From SKGN01 sp050948865 (GTDB taxonomy: Bacteria; Bacillota_I; Bacilli_A; RF39; UBA660): a stretch of 64,000 nucleotides of DNA. Shown piece by piece: positions 35,463 to 43,694 of the stretch (positions within the stretch are counted from its first letter, which is position 1; every line of letters starts with the position of its first letter). Location: contig JBMNEQ010000002.1 in the NCBI GenBank assembly GCA_050948865.1, positions 1 to 64,000 of the forward strand, given 5' to 3'. Made by a program: the position numbers and the translations under genes. Below the pieces are notes generated by a model. That model saw only the letters and a program-made list of their open reading frames with translations, was not told the DNA's origin and searched no databases.

Positions 35463-37138
35463 TGTCAATAACTTTTGAAAATGTCTCACATTAGATAAAA
35501 AAAATAGTTTGGAAAATTTATTCCAATTCCTCCATCAATTCAGGAATCTAGATAATATCCTTTAGTTAGATGGCAATCAAATTTTTAATTTGATTGCCTG
35601 AAACATTACGGATATTATCTCCTAAATTGATGGATTATCTCGGCATAAAACTCGTTTATGCATAAACCTTTTCTTTATGAGATTTTTTCATTTGTTTCTC
35701 AAAAGAAGCTCTTTTCCAAGGATGACTCATAGGGGGCACATATTTTTCCTTTTTTATTTCTTCCTGAGGTAGATCAAGTTCTTTTGAAAACCTTTTATTT
35801 CTGGACAGTTCTCTTAACTCATAAATTTTTTCGTCTATACTCACCACTAAATCACCATTAAATGCTTCAATAACTAATGCTTTAGTTTTAGGCCTGAAGC
35901 ATTTTAACTCATTATTAAAATAAGGTAAATAATACTTGTTTTTATATTTAATGGAATTACCTCTATCTATTATTCTTGTTGATAAAACTGCTAAAGTATA
36001 ATTTATTTTTTCTTCACTAGGTGATTTTTCAAATGCACTTGGAAACTTCTTATAATCCATAGCAAAGCGTTTATTATATTTAGGAATAAAAACATTTATT
36101 AAATATTCATTAGCTTTTTCAAGTGTGTGTATTCCGTTTAATTTTAACTCATTAATTAGTCTTCCTTGAAATGTACCGTTAGTACGTTCAATAATTGGTT
36201 TTGCTTCAGGAACACTACTTGTTTTTAAATCAATACCTAGTTGTTTACATGAATAACCATACTGGGTAAGGATATCATTTTCAGATGTTTTTTTATCAGG
36301 GTTTAATTTGTTATAATTGAATACAGTTCTATTATCTGTTTTAAAACTATAAGGAATGCCATAACCTTTTAGGATTTGATATTTGGTTTGATAATAACCC
36401 TTTAAAGTTTCCTGATAGTCAAAATAACCGCCGACAACTGTGTTTGTTGCTTTATCTACAGCTAGATGAAGACATGTTTTAAAATCCCCAAACCATTGGT
36501 GTATTGAACCGTCTTGTTCAATAATTTCTCCGAAGTATTTTGGTTTTTCTTGCCTTGGGTGAGAATCCTCAATTGCTATCTCATTATTAACAATAACTTC
36601 TACTTCTTCTTCAGTTTTACCAGTCAGTAATTTTTCTTTTAACAATTGTTGTTTTCTATATTCCTTTCTAGTTCTTTTACGAGCCCTAGGCGATAAAATA
36701 CCTGCCTTATTTAAAGTATTATAAATAAAATTATAAGAGACCTTTATGTTTTCAACTTCTTCAAGATATTCTTTAAAATGATTAAAATTAAAACCTTGAT
36801 ATTTAATAGTATAAAGTAGTACAATATCATCAGAAAGAGATTTATCGTGTGCTATACTGGGTTTCTTATTTCGATTGCCATGTATAAAACCAGATTTACC
36901 TCTTTTTTTATAAATAATTAAAAGACGATCAATTTGTCTTCTAGATAAAGATAGTTGTAATGCAACCCGATTTTTGCTTCTCCTTGTTCTACTAACTTTT
37001 TAATAATTTCATATTTCTTTTGTTCATTCATTCTTAATTGTTCCTTTCTCATTCATATCACCTCAGTGATATATTATAAATTACTTTTGAGACATAATCA
37101 AAAGATAACACTTAAGACATTATCATAAGTTAATCACT
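35463..37138 (-). mobile_element. IS1202-like insertion sequence
   Basis: A 1676-bp element with terminal inverted repeats matching at 20 of 26 bases (left TGTCAATAACTTTTGAAAAT; right end read inward AGTGATTAACTTATGATAAT). It is flanked by a 28-bp direct repeat. IS1202 is known for target duplications of about 27 bp, and the transposase type agrees. It sits between surface genes 2 and 3, immediately upstream of the -35 box of gene 3. Confidence 0.85.
35656..37052 (-). pseudogene. IS1202-type transposase, frameshifted
   Basis: From the ATG at 37052 the first frame gives a helix-turn-helix start (MRKEQLRMNEQKKYEIIKK). Near 36965, at a run of five A, the reading must slip back one base to continue with ALQLSLSRRQIDRLLIIYKK and the DDE core (about 36645-35656). 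Core features are an Asp in the DFKTCLHLAVDKAT region, TDNRTVF and PIIERTNGTFQGRL, and a C-terminal MSHPWKRASF, typical of the group. Either a decayed gene or a -1 frameshift site; the A run is short for programmed slippage. Confidence 0.75.
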
Positions 37139-37166
37139 AAATAATAACTAAAAAGGTCGATATATG
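37139..37166 (+). repeat. Right 28-bp target duplication
   Basis: Identical copy of 35435-35462. The next base begins the TTGACA of surface gene 3. Confidence 0.9.
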
Positions 37167-37194
37167 TTGACAATTTTTAGATACATGCTAAAAT
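37167..37194 (+). promoter_or_regulatory. Promoter of surface gene 3
   Basis: TTGACA (37167-37172), 16-bp spacer, TAAAAT (37189-37194) preceded by ATGC. Insertion of the IS next to it left it intact. Confidence 0.7.
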
Positions 37195-37271
37195 ATAAGT
37201 GTAATAAAGAATAGAGGAGTTGTTCTCTAGTCATATTTTAATGAAGAAGAAAGAGAGGAAAAGAAAGGTTT

Positions 37272-38567
37272 ATGCAAAAAGCAGAAAAAAATCGATTAAA
37301 TCGTGTTCGAAATCTTATTGTTTTATGTGCAATAAGTGCTGTAATTCTATCAGTATCAACTTATGCTTGGTTTATTGGTATGCAAAGAGTAGGAGTTAAT
37401 CCCTTTGAAATTAGTATAGAAGTTACGGATAGTTTGTTGTTATCTTTAGATGGTGATACTTTTCATGAAAAGGTTACGATTAATTCAGAAAATTTAGATG
37501 AGGTTTCTTATGAAAATCATACTAATAGTTGGGGTCTTGCAGATAGTGAGGGTAATTTCATTGGTCTAAAACCTGTTTCAACTGTTGGAGAAATGGATTC
37601 TGATGTTTCTAGAATGATTCTTTTTGAAAAATCTAGTATGACTGCTAGTCCAGGAGGATTTCGTTTATTATCTAGCCGTATTAATAATTTTCAAGATGAA
37701 GATGATGATAAAGGTTTTACAGGAGCGGCAAAAGGTTATGTAGTTTTTGATTTATTTATTAAAAACTTTACTGGTGATGAATATTATACAACTAATGATG
37801 TAAAAAATGAAGAAGCAATCTATTTAACAAAGGATTCAGAAGTAACTGTTGGTAGTACTGGTATAGAAAATACTGGTATTGAAAACGCTATTCGGGTAGC
37901 TTTTGCTCAAATAGGCCGGGTTAAAGCTGATACAACTGCATCGACAGTAACTGGTATTACTTGTAATGTTGTTGGTGAAAGTGAAGAACCCCAATATACT
38001 GAAGAAACTGGTATAACAGGTATTTGTCGTAAAGCTCAAATATGGGAGCCTAATGATACAAAACATAATGAAAATGCTATAAAGTGGTATCAGACTTCTT
38101 GTTTATCAAGAATAGGTGAAACAGTAATGGATAGTCAATCTTTTGAAGATGATTCTTGTGGAGAAGTAAAAGAAGGGGAGTTTTATGATACTTACGCTAT
38201 TGCGGCAGAAATTACTCCTAATGATGAAGTAGATGTTTATGATGGTCCTCATTATAATGGTTATGAAGGATCTGGTGAATTTTTACAAGCTTATCCTTAT
38301 TTCACTGATACTATGAAAAATAAAAGCGGAACAGAACGTCCAGAATTTATGTCTTTAGCTCCTAATAGTATTACTAAAGTAAGAGTTTACATCTATTTAG
38401 AAGGACAAGATATCGATAATTATGAATTTTCAATGATTGGAAAACAAGTCTCTGTTAAGTTTGGATTTGAAAAACAACGTTATGAACCAAGTGATATTGA
38501 ATATGAAGGACCAAAGCTTCCTTATGATGAAGAAGGCGAAGGTGGAGATGAAGGAGAAGATGACTAA
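37272..38567 (+). CDS. SipW/TasA-like surface protein 3
   Basis: A 431-residue paralogue with the same signal class (RNLIVLCAISAVILSVSTYAWF) and family blocks: GLKPVSTVGEMD, FEKSSMTASPGGFRLLSSR, YVVFDLFIKNFTG, NAIRVAFAQIGR, WEPNDTKHNENAIKWY, YFTDTMKNKSGTERP and VRVYIYLEGQDIDNYE. Insertions relative to copy 1 lie in surface-loop-like regions (DEDDDKGFTGAA; VVGESEEPQYTE). It ends in a Gly/Glu/Asp tail. It has its own promoter and two terminators after it, so it is separately controlled. Confidence 0.75.
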   Translation: MQKAEKNRLNRVRNLIVLCAISAVILSVSTYAWFIGMQRVGVNPFEISIEVTDSLLLSLDGDTFHEKVTINSENLDEVSYENHTNSWGLADSEGNFIGLKPVSTVGEMDSDVSRMILFEKSSMTASPGGFRLLSSRINNFQDEDDDKGFTGAAKGYVVFDLFIKNFTGDEYYTTNDVKNEEAIYLTKDSEVTVGSTGIENTGIENAIRVAFAQIGRVKADTTASTVTGITCNVVGESEEPQYTEETGITGICRKAQIWEPNDTKHNENAIKWYQTSCLSRIGETVMDSQSFEDDSCGEVKEGEFYDTYAIAAEITPNDEVDVYDGPHYNGYEGSGEFLQAYPYFTDTMKNKSGTERPEFMSLAPNSITKVRVYIYLEGQDIDNYEFSMIGKQVSVKFGFEKQRYEPSDIEYEGPKLPYDEEGEGGDEGEDD

Positions 38568-38590
38568 TCCTTTATTCAACTTATAAAATT

Positions 38591-38617
38591 AAGCAATCAA
38601 AAGATTGCTTTTTTTGT
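38591..38617 (+). terminator. Terminator after surface gene 3
   Basis: An 8-bp stem (AAGCAATC with GATTGCTT), AAAA loop and T7 tract. Confidence 0.85.
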
Positions 38618-38631
38618 TTATTTAGAATGAC

Positions 38632-38658
38632 AACCCCTATTTTTGGAAGGGGTTTTTC
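38632..38658 (+). terminator. Second terminator-like hairpin
   Basis: The stem AACCCC/GGGGTT with a T run, just before the next promoter. Confidence 0.65.
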
Positions 38659-38659
38659 A

Positions 38660-38687
38660 TTGACAATCTGTCGATTTATGCTAAAAT
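38660..38687 (+). promoter_or_regulatory. Promoter of the 38737-41796 gene group
   Basis: TTGACA (38660-38665), 16-bp spacer, TAAAAT (38682-38687) preceded by ATGC. Third member of the shared promoter type. Its likely transcript start near 38694 rules out the in-frame ATG at 38692. Confidence 0.7.
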
Positions 38688-38736
38688 TAGAATGTATACT
38701 ATAATTGATTTAAGGTCTAAAAAGGATAAGGATAGA

Positions 38737-39438
38737 ATGGGTAAAAAAATTGTTAGAAGTGCGAACCGGGTTAAAAGAAAGAAAAAGATTGTTAAATACG
38801 CTAAAGTAATATTACTTATTCTATTATTATTGTTAGTAATTATTTACGCTGTGATGTTTATTTTTTTTGGACGTGGTAGTTTTACTATTAGATTAGATAG
38901 AAATTTACATTTTGAAAGAGGAATTATTATTTATGATGATCCAGAATATAAAGTTTTTCGAGCTGAGTTATTAGCAGAACCTGTTGATCATTTAGATAAT
39001 ATTGCTTATAAATGGCTTCCTGATGATCTTGATCAATATAAAGGAGGATCACATAACGGGGAGAACTATATTGCTTATACCTTTTATGTGGAGAATTTAG
39101 GGGATTATGTAGCTGATTATTGGTCAGAAATAACTATTGATGAGGTCTTTAAAAATGTTGATGAAGCAATAAGAATTAGAGTTTATCGAAATGGTCAATA
39201 TAAAACTTATGGAAAAATAGGAAAATCAGGAGAACCAGAACGAGATACAATTCCTTTTGTTGATGAAGAGTTAGTTGTAAGAGAACATATTGTTAATTTT
39301 AAACCTAATGATATTAATAAATATACAGTAGTTATTTGGATAGAGGGAACTGATCCAGAATGCACTGATAATATTTTAAATGGAGAAATTAAAATATCGA
39401 TGAGCTTTAACTCAGAAATTATAGAAAAAGAAGAGTAG
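38737..39438 (+). CDS. Membrane-anchored TasA-like surface protein
   Basis: A 233-residue protein with a strongly basic start (VKRKKKIVK), one hydrophobic helix (about residues 21-44) and an external beta-rich domain. It lacks the STYAWF cleavage signature of its neighbours and may stay anchored. The mature part contains YIAYTFYVENLGDYVADYW and ends in VVIWIEGTDPECTDNILNG, a motif typical of the C-terminus of TasA/CalY-like proteins in Firmicutes. The ATG at 38737 has AGGATAAGGA upstream. It could anchor or nucleate fibres made by the paralogues; inference. Confidence 0.7.
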   Translation: MGKKIVRSANRVKRKKKIVKYAKVILLILLLLLVIIYAVMFIFFGRGSFTIRLDRNLHFERGIIIYDDPEYKVFRAELLAEPVDHLDNIAYKWLPDDLDQYKGGSHNGENYIAYTFYVENLGDYVADYWSEITIDEVFKNVDEAIRIRVYRNGQYKTYGKIGKSGEPERDTIPFVDEELVVREHIVNFKPNDINKYTVVIWIEGTDPECTDNILNGEIKISMSFNSEIIEKEE

Positions 39439-39451
39439 TGGGTGCTAGGTT

Positions 39452-40684
39452 ATGATAAAGGATAGAGAAATTAATGTTGAACGTTTAAGAAAGATGATTA
39501 TGGTTTCTTTTGTAACTGCTGTTTTCTTATTAGTTATTACTTATGCTTGGTTTGTGGGAATGTTTACTGTTAGTGTTAATCCTTTTGAAGTAGAGATTGC
39601 TGCTACAGAGAGCCTTTTATTATCTTTAGATGGAAAAAGGTGGTATACAGAAGTAACAATATCTAAAGATAATTTAGATGAGGTTTGTTATGAGGGTCAT
39701 ACGAATAAATGGGGGGGAGAAAAAGGCTTAAAACCTCTTTCAACAGTAGGAGAGGTTGATAAAACAGTTTCTCGGTTAATCTTTTTTGAAAAAGCTAGTT
39801 TAACAGCTAGTCCGGGAGGATATCGACTTTTAGCTAGTCGTGTAGATAATTTTAGTGGTGAAGAGGCTGATGGTTATGTGGTCTTTGATTTATTTATTAA
39901 AAACTTTTCTGGTGATAGTTATGAATCAGAGTTAAATGAAGATGGTGAAGAAGCAATTTATTTATCTTTAGATTCTTCTGCTACTATTGCTGATGAAGGA
40001 ATTGCTGAAACAGGAATAGAAAACTCTGTTCGAGTAGCCTTTGCCCTTATTGGAAGAGTGATGGGTTCTTTAAAAGATGACGCTATTATTACTAGTATAA
40101 CTTGTCATGATAATAAGGAAAAAGGGATTACAGGAATATGTCGTGATGCTCAAATATGGGAACCAAATGATGATAAACATGTGTCTGGTGCGATTAATTG
40201 GTATACAGAATCTTGTCGTAAAAGAATTGGTCATGATATTACTAAAAAAGCATCATTCTCTGGTCCATGTAAACCTCTTCGTGATGGTATCTCTTATCAA
40301 ACTTATGCGGTTAAGAATAAAATAAAAGTAGGAGATAATGTTGATATTTATGATGGTCCTGTTTATAATGGTTATAGTCATAATTGGGCACCTGGTAAAG
40401 AGTTATTATATCCCTATCCTTATTTTACGGATACGATGAAAGAACTATCAGGAATAGATCGTCCAGATTTTCTTAATTTAGCCCCTAATAGTATTACCAA
40501 GGTAAGAGTTTATGTTTATATAGAGGGTCAAGATATAGATAATTATGAATTTGCTGCTTATGGCAAAAAGATATCTGTTAATTTTGGCTTTACAAAACAA
40601 AAGTTAACGGAAGAAGATATTTATTATGAAGGACCAGGGAATCCATATCCTATTGAAGATGATGAAGAAATAGAAAACCCTTAA
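39452..40684 (+). CDS. SipW/TasA-like surface protein 4
   Basis: A 410-residue paralogue, 13 bp after the anchored protein. Its signal (LRKMIMVSFVTAVFLLVITYAWF) varies slightly from copies 1-3. Family blocks are present: GLKPLSTVGEVD, FEKASLTASPGGYRLLASR, YVVFDLFIKNFSG, NSVRVAFALIGR, WEPNDDKHVSGAINWY, four Cys, VDIYDGPVYNGY, YFTDTMKELSG and VRVYVYIEGQDIDNYE. Divergence is highest in the exposed-looking loops. It shares a transcript with the preceding and following genes. Confidence 0.75.
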   Translation: MIKDREINVERLRKMIMVSFVTAVFLLVITYAWFVGMFTVSVNPFEVEIAATESLLLSLDGKRWYTEVTISKDNLDEVCYEGHTNKWGGEKGLKPLSTVGEVDKTVSRLIFFEKASLTASPGGYRLLASRVDNFSGEEADGYVVFDLFIKNFSGDSYESELNEDGEEAIYLSLDSSATIADEGIAETGIENSVRVAFALIGRVMGSLKDDAIITSITCHDNKEKGITGICRDAQIWEPNDDKHVSGAINWYTESCRKRIGHDITKKASFSGPCKPLRDGISYQTYAVKNKIKVGDNVDIYDGPVYNGYSHNWAPGKELLYPYPYFTDTMKELSGIDRPDFLNLAPNSITKVRVYVYIEGQDIDNYEFAAYGKKISVNFGFTKQKLTEEDIYYEGPGNPYPIEDDEEIENP

Positions 40685-40704
40685 TAGATAAAAGAGGTGC
40701 TTTA

Positions 40705-41796
40705 ATGGAAGAAGGTAAAAATTTAAAGAAAAGAAAGTTTGCTTTAAATTTTCTTAGTAAAGAAAAAGAATTAAGAACTAAACAAATATTAACTCTTATC
40801 TTTTTTTCAGGAGTTTTATTAATTATTTCTACTTATGCTTGGTTTTCTGCTTCTGTTGATGTTCGAATTAGATTCTTTGATTTAGTAGTTTCTAGTGATA
40901 CAGGATTATTTATTTCTTTAGATGGAATAGATTTTTCTAGTTCTGTAGAAGTAACTGTTGAAAACATTATTAGTGATCTAAGAAGAACATATCCTAATCA
41001 TACTAATCAATGGGCTGTAGGAGGGTTATGGCCAGTTTCTTCTTATGGTTTACTAAGTTCTAATAATCCCAAGTTTACTTTCTTCGGAGGTGCTGTTAAG
41101 GGTTATCGGGGAGGCCAAAGAACTGATGATACTACTTTAAAATCTATTTTATTGCATGAAAATGAATCTAATGCGGCGAATGTTTTTGTGGCCTTTGATA
41201 TCTTTTTAAAAAATGTTAGTGGTTCACCAAACAGTGATAACTTATCTTTTGGGGAAGAAACTTTTATTAATTTTGTTGAAGATACCACAGAAGATATTTT
41301 TGAAGAGATGGGAGGTATTATGAATTCTATGCGAATTGGAGCTGTAAAAGTAGGTAGTGTTTCTTTAGACGCAGAAATTAATGCTATTCAGAATATGGTT
41401 TGTAATAATAATTGTCAGTTTGTTATTTATGAACCTAATAGTACTTCTCATACAGAAATATCGATAGAAAAGGCTTATGAATATTATGGAGTTAATTTAA
41501 TTGATGGAATTTATAATCCTACTTATGCAGTTATTAAAGAAGGGGATAAATTAGAACTTGCTAACGGTCATGCAGAAACAGGAATTCCTTTAGATACTGA
41601 ACATTTTAGATTACAAAATACAATTAAGAATTTTCATAATCCTATTTTTCAAATCCCTCATGGGATAACTAAATTAAGAATCTATGTTTGGATTGAAGGA
41701 CAAGATTTAGATAGTTTAGAAACAAATTCTAAAGGGGCTACCTTAGATTTAGGAATTGATTTTGTTAAAGATTTAGCAGGTTATGATATCGATTAA
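40705..41796 (+). CDS. Divergent SipW/TasA-like surface protein 5
   Basis: A 363-residue distant relative. It has a long basic N-terminus and signal ending in ISTYAWFSASVDV (about residues 44-56). Reduced versions of the family blocks remain: GLFISLDGIDF, GLWPVSSYG, VFVAFDIFLKNVSG, NSMRIGAVKVG, VIYEPNSTSHTEISIEKAYEYY and LRIYVWIEGQDLDSLE. Only the CNNNC pair of the cysteines is left and the YFTDTMK block is missing. It may be a minor or capping subunit of the same structure; inference. Confidence 0.7.
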   Translation: MEEGKNLKKRKFALNFLSKEKELRTKQILTLIFFSGVLLIISTYAWFSASVDVRIRFFDLVVSSDTGLFISLDGIDFSSSVEVTVENIISDLRRTYPNHTNQWAVGGLWPVSSYGLLSSNNPKFTFFGGAVKGYRGGQRTDDTTLKSILLHENESNAANVFVAFDIFLKNVSGSPNSDNLSFGEETFINFVEDTTEDIFEEMGGIMNSMRIGAVKVGSVSLDAEINAIQNMVCNNNCQFVIYEPNSTSHTEISIEKAYEYYGVNLIDGIYNPTYAVIKEGDKLELANGHAETGIPLDTEHFRLQNTIKNFHNPIFQIPHGITKLRIYVWIEGQDLDSLETNSKGATLDLGIDFVKDLAGYDID

Positions 41797-41808
41797 AGGG
41801 GTGATACG

Positions 41809-41943
41809 ATGACAAAAGAAGAAAAAATAAACTTTGATTTATCTTTACTTAGTTTAAAGGATTTAATTAAGGTCTATGAAGAAATTAATGATTTTCTCTT
41901 GTTTTTGGATAATAAAAAAATAGAAGAAGAAAGGGGAAAATAA
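41809..41943 (+). CDS. 44-residue acidic helical peptide
   Basis: A small gene with ribosome site AAAGGGGTGA, 12 bp after surface gene 5 and 3 bp before the next large gene. The peptide is one amphipathic helix region (LSLLSLKDLIKVYEEINDFLLFL) with charged ends and no signal, so it is cytoplasmic. Its place suggests a partner of the coiled-coil protein that follows. No family recognised. Confidence 0.6.
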   Translation: MTKEEKINFDLSLLSLKDLIKVYEEINDFLLFLDNKKIEEERGK

Positions 41944-41946
41944 TTT

Positions 41947-43578
41947 ATGGCTAATTTTTTAGAATTTATAAAAGAAGATATCGAAGCTAAAAAGACTTTA
42001 TTAGGAACAATGCCAACAAAGAATAAAAGGGATATTAAAGGTTTTAATCAAAAAGTTGATACTATTTCTAAAAAGTATTTAGAATATAAAAAGAATTTAA
42101 AAAAATATCTTCAAGCTAAAAATAGATCTTTTAAAATAAAAGAAGCAGAAAAAGATTTAACAGAAATAAAGGAAAAAATAAAGGCTTTAGAATATTGCCG
42201 TTTTATATTAAATCCCACTAATACTTATTATGAGAAAATGGGTTTTGATACCTTATTATATAAAATAAGTAATTATTCTGATTTTCAATTTCAATTTTTA
42301 AATGAAATAATTAATGAATTTTTAACTAAATTTGAATTAGCAGGAATAAGACTCTCTAGTGATGATTTTAAATTTACTTATTATGTTCATGAGTATATGA
42401 ATTCCTTTTTTGAAAGAAGAATCCAGGGTAAAGAAGATTATGATAAACTTTCTGATGTTTTTGAAAGAATCTATTGGGTTAATCCAGAAATTATTGGTCA
42501 TATTGAATTAAACTTTCGGCAATTAATTAAAAAGAATCAAAAGAATTTAACGACCTATATAGAAAAGTTAAAGAAAACGATTTTAGAAGAAAACAATTTT
42601 AAAAGTTATGAAGACTGTTTAAAGAAATTAAAAGAAGCTTACTTGGAGTTAAAGGAAAAAGATCGAGAAGATATTTATTTAATTGTTGATTTAGCTTTAA
42701 AAGGATCATTTGATATTAATGATTATTTTGAAGATAGTAGAATAAGGATGGGAACTTACTCTGATTTATCTATTGATTCTTTAAATTTTAACGATCAAAT
42801 AGAAATGAAGAAATTTTATGATAATTTAGAAAAATTAAGAATAAATTTAATAGAATATAATAATTATATGAGGTTTATTCCTTTATTTGAAGATTTTAAA
42901 AATCAATATGAAAAACAAGCTTTATCTTCAGAAAAGGATATTGGAAAGGCCATTAAAAATATAGAAACACAAATCGGAGAAAAGGAAAAACAATTAGAAA
43001 AGATTAATCGCCGTATATTTAAAGGAGATGTTCGCTTTTTTGAATGGAGAAAACCAGAGGTTAGTTTAAAACAGGCGAAGATTGAATCTCTTAAAATTGC
43101 TCAAGAATTATATGTTTTATATCAAAAACATGATCAAGAATTTTTTCATAACCGGGTGTTATTGATTTTAAATAAGTCTTTAACGATTTTAGAATTATTA
43201 AATTTATTTTATAGTTTTGATTATTTTAAAAAATCTTCTTTAAAAAGGGTTTTTGAATTAACAAATTATGAAGAAGTTATAAAATATAGCGATGAGTTTA
43301 ATTTATTCGCGAAAGATTTAACTAATGTTGTTATTAATGGAGTAACTTTATTTGAAGAAAATAATATTCCCCAAGTTATTGTTAATAAATATCGTTTAAA
43401 TAATATTAATTTAACTGAAGAGTTTTTAGAAGAAGGAGAAATAGAAAATTTATTAAATAAAATATGTTTTTTATTAAGAATTAATCAAATAGAAAAAAGT
43501 TCTTTAACGGTAGAAAAGATTTGGTTTATAGTCCAAATGGAAAAAATAAAAGATGAAGAAGAGAAAGCAAAAAAGTAA
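41947..43578 (+). CDS. Large cytoplasmic coiled-coil protein of the island
   Basis: A 543-residue protein of unknown family with no signal or membrane segment. Residues 40-95 and about 330-360 are likely coiled coil (Lys/Glu-rich heptads); the rest is helical. Charged stretches such as EKDIGKAIKNIETQIGEKEKQ stand out. Being inside the surface-gene transcript but cytoplasmic, it may organise secretion or assembly together with the 44-residue peptide and the cytoplasmic parts of the proteins at 47312 and 49447. That is inference from position only. Confidence 0.65.
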   Translation: MANFLEFIKEDIEAKKTLLGTMPTKNKRDIKGFNQKVDTISKKYLEYKKNLKKYLQAKNRSFKIKEAEKDLTEIKEKIKALEYCRFILNPTNTYYEKMGFDTLLYKISNYSDFQFQFLNEIINEFLTKFELAGIRLSSDDFKFTYYVHEYMNSFFERRIQGKEDYDKLSDVFERIYWVNPEIIGHIELNFRQLIKKNQKNLTTYIEKLKKTILEENNFKSYEDCLKKLKEAYLELKEKDREDIYLIVDLALKGSFDINDYFEDSRIRMGTYSDLSIDSLNFNDQIEMKKFYDNLEKLRINLIEYNNYMRFIPLFEDFKNQYEKQALSSEKDIGKAIKNIETQIGEKEKQLEKINRRIFKGDVRFFEWRKPEVSLKQAKIESLKIAQELYVLYQKHDQEFFHNRVLLILNKSLTILELLNLFYSFDYFKKSSLKRVFELTNYEEVIKYSDEFNLFAKDLTNVVINGVTLFEENNIPQVIVNKYRLNNINLTEEFLEEGEIENLLNKICFLLRINQIEKSSLTVEKIWFIVQMEKIKDEEEKAKK

Positions 43579-43612
43579 AGATTTTCTTTAAAAGAAAGTC
43601 TTTATTTTTTTA
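43577..43612 (+). terminator. Terminator after the coiled-coil gene
   Basis: A 13-bp stem with one mismatch or G-U pair (43577-43589 with 43591-43603) and a T run. The very short loop makes the inner pairs unlikely to form. Confidence 0.7.
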
Positions 43613-43651
43613 TCTCTATTTAATTAGATAGAGAAAAATAAATAATTATGA

Positions 43652-43657
43652 TATAAT
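43652..43657 (+). promoter_or_regulatory. -10 box for the 43695 gene group
   Basis: TATAAT preceded by ATGA. No convincing -35 box. It starts a second transcript of the island (43695-47182). Confidence 0.5.
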
Positions 43658-43694
43658 GTTTAATAGTAAAGGGTAATGTAAAGGGCTGATAATA

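Noticed and set aside
33074..38066. Minus-strand open frames inside the surface genes (33074-33289, 34334-34528, 37836-38066)
   Set aside because: They are shadows of the conserved coding strand, lack ribosome sites and have Cys/Ser/Tyr-rich nonsense composition.
38692..38736. Earlier ATG at 38692 as the start of the anchored TasA-like gene
   Set aside because: It lies only a few bases after the -10 box and at or before the predicted transcript start; the ATG at 38737 has a ribosome site.
32567..41796. Repeated blocks along the surface genes as a possible tandem or CRISPR-like array
   Set aside because: The repeats are protein-coding paralogues of over 1 kb with diverged codons; there are no short identical repeats with spacers.
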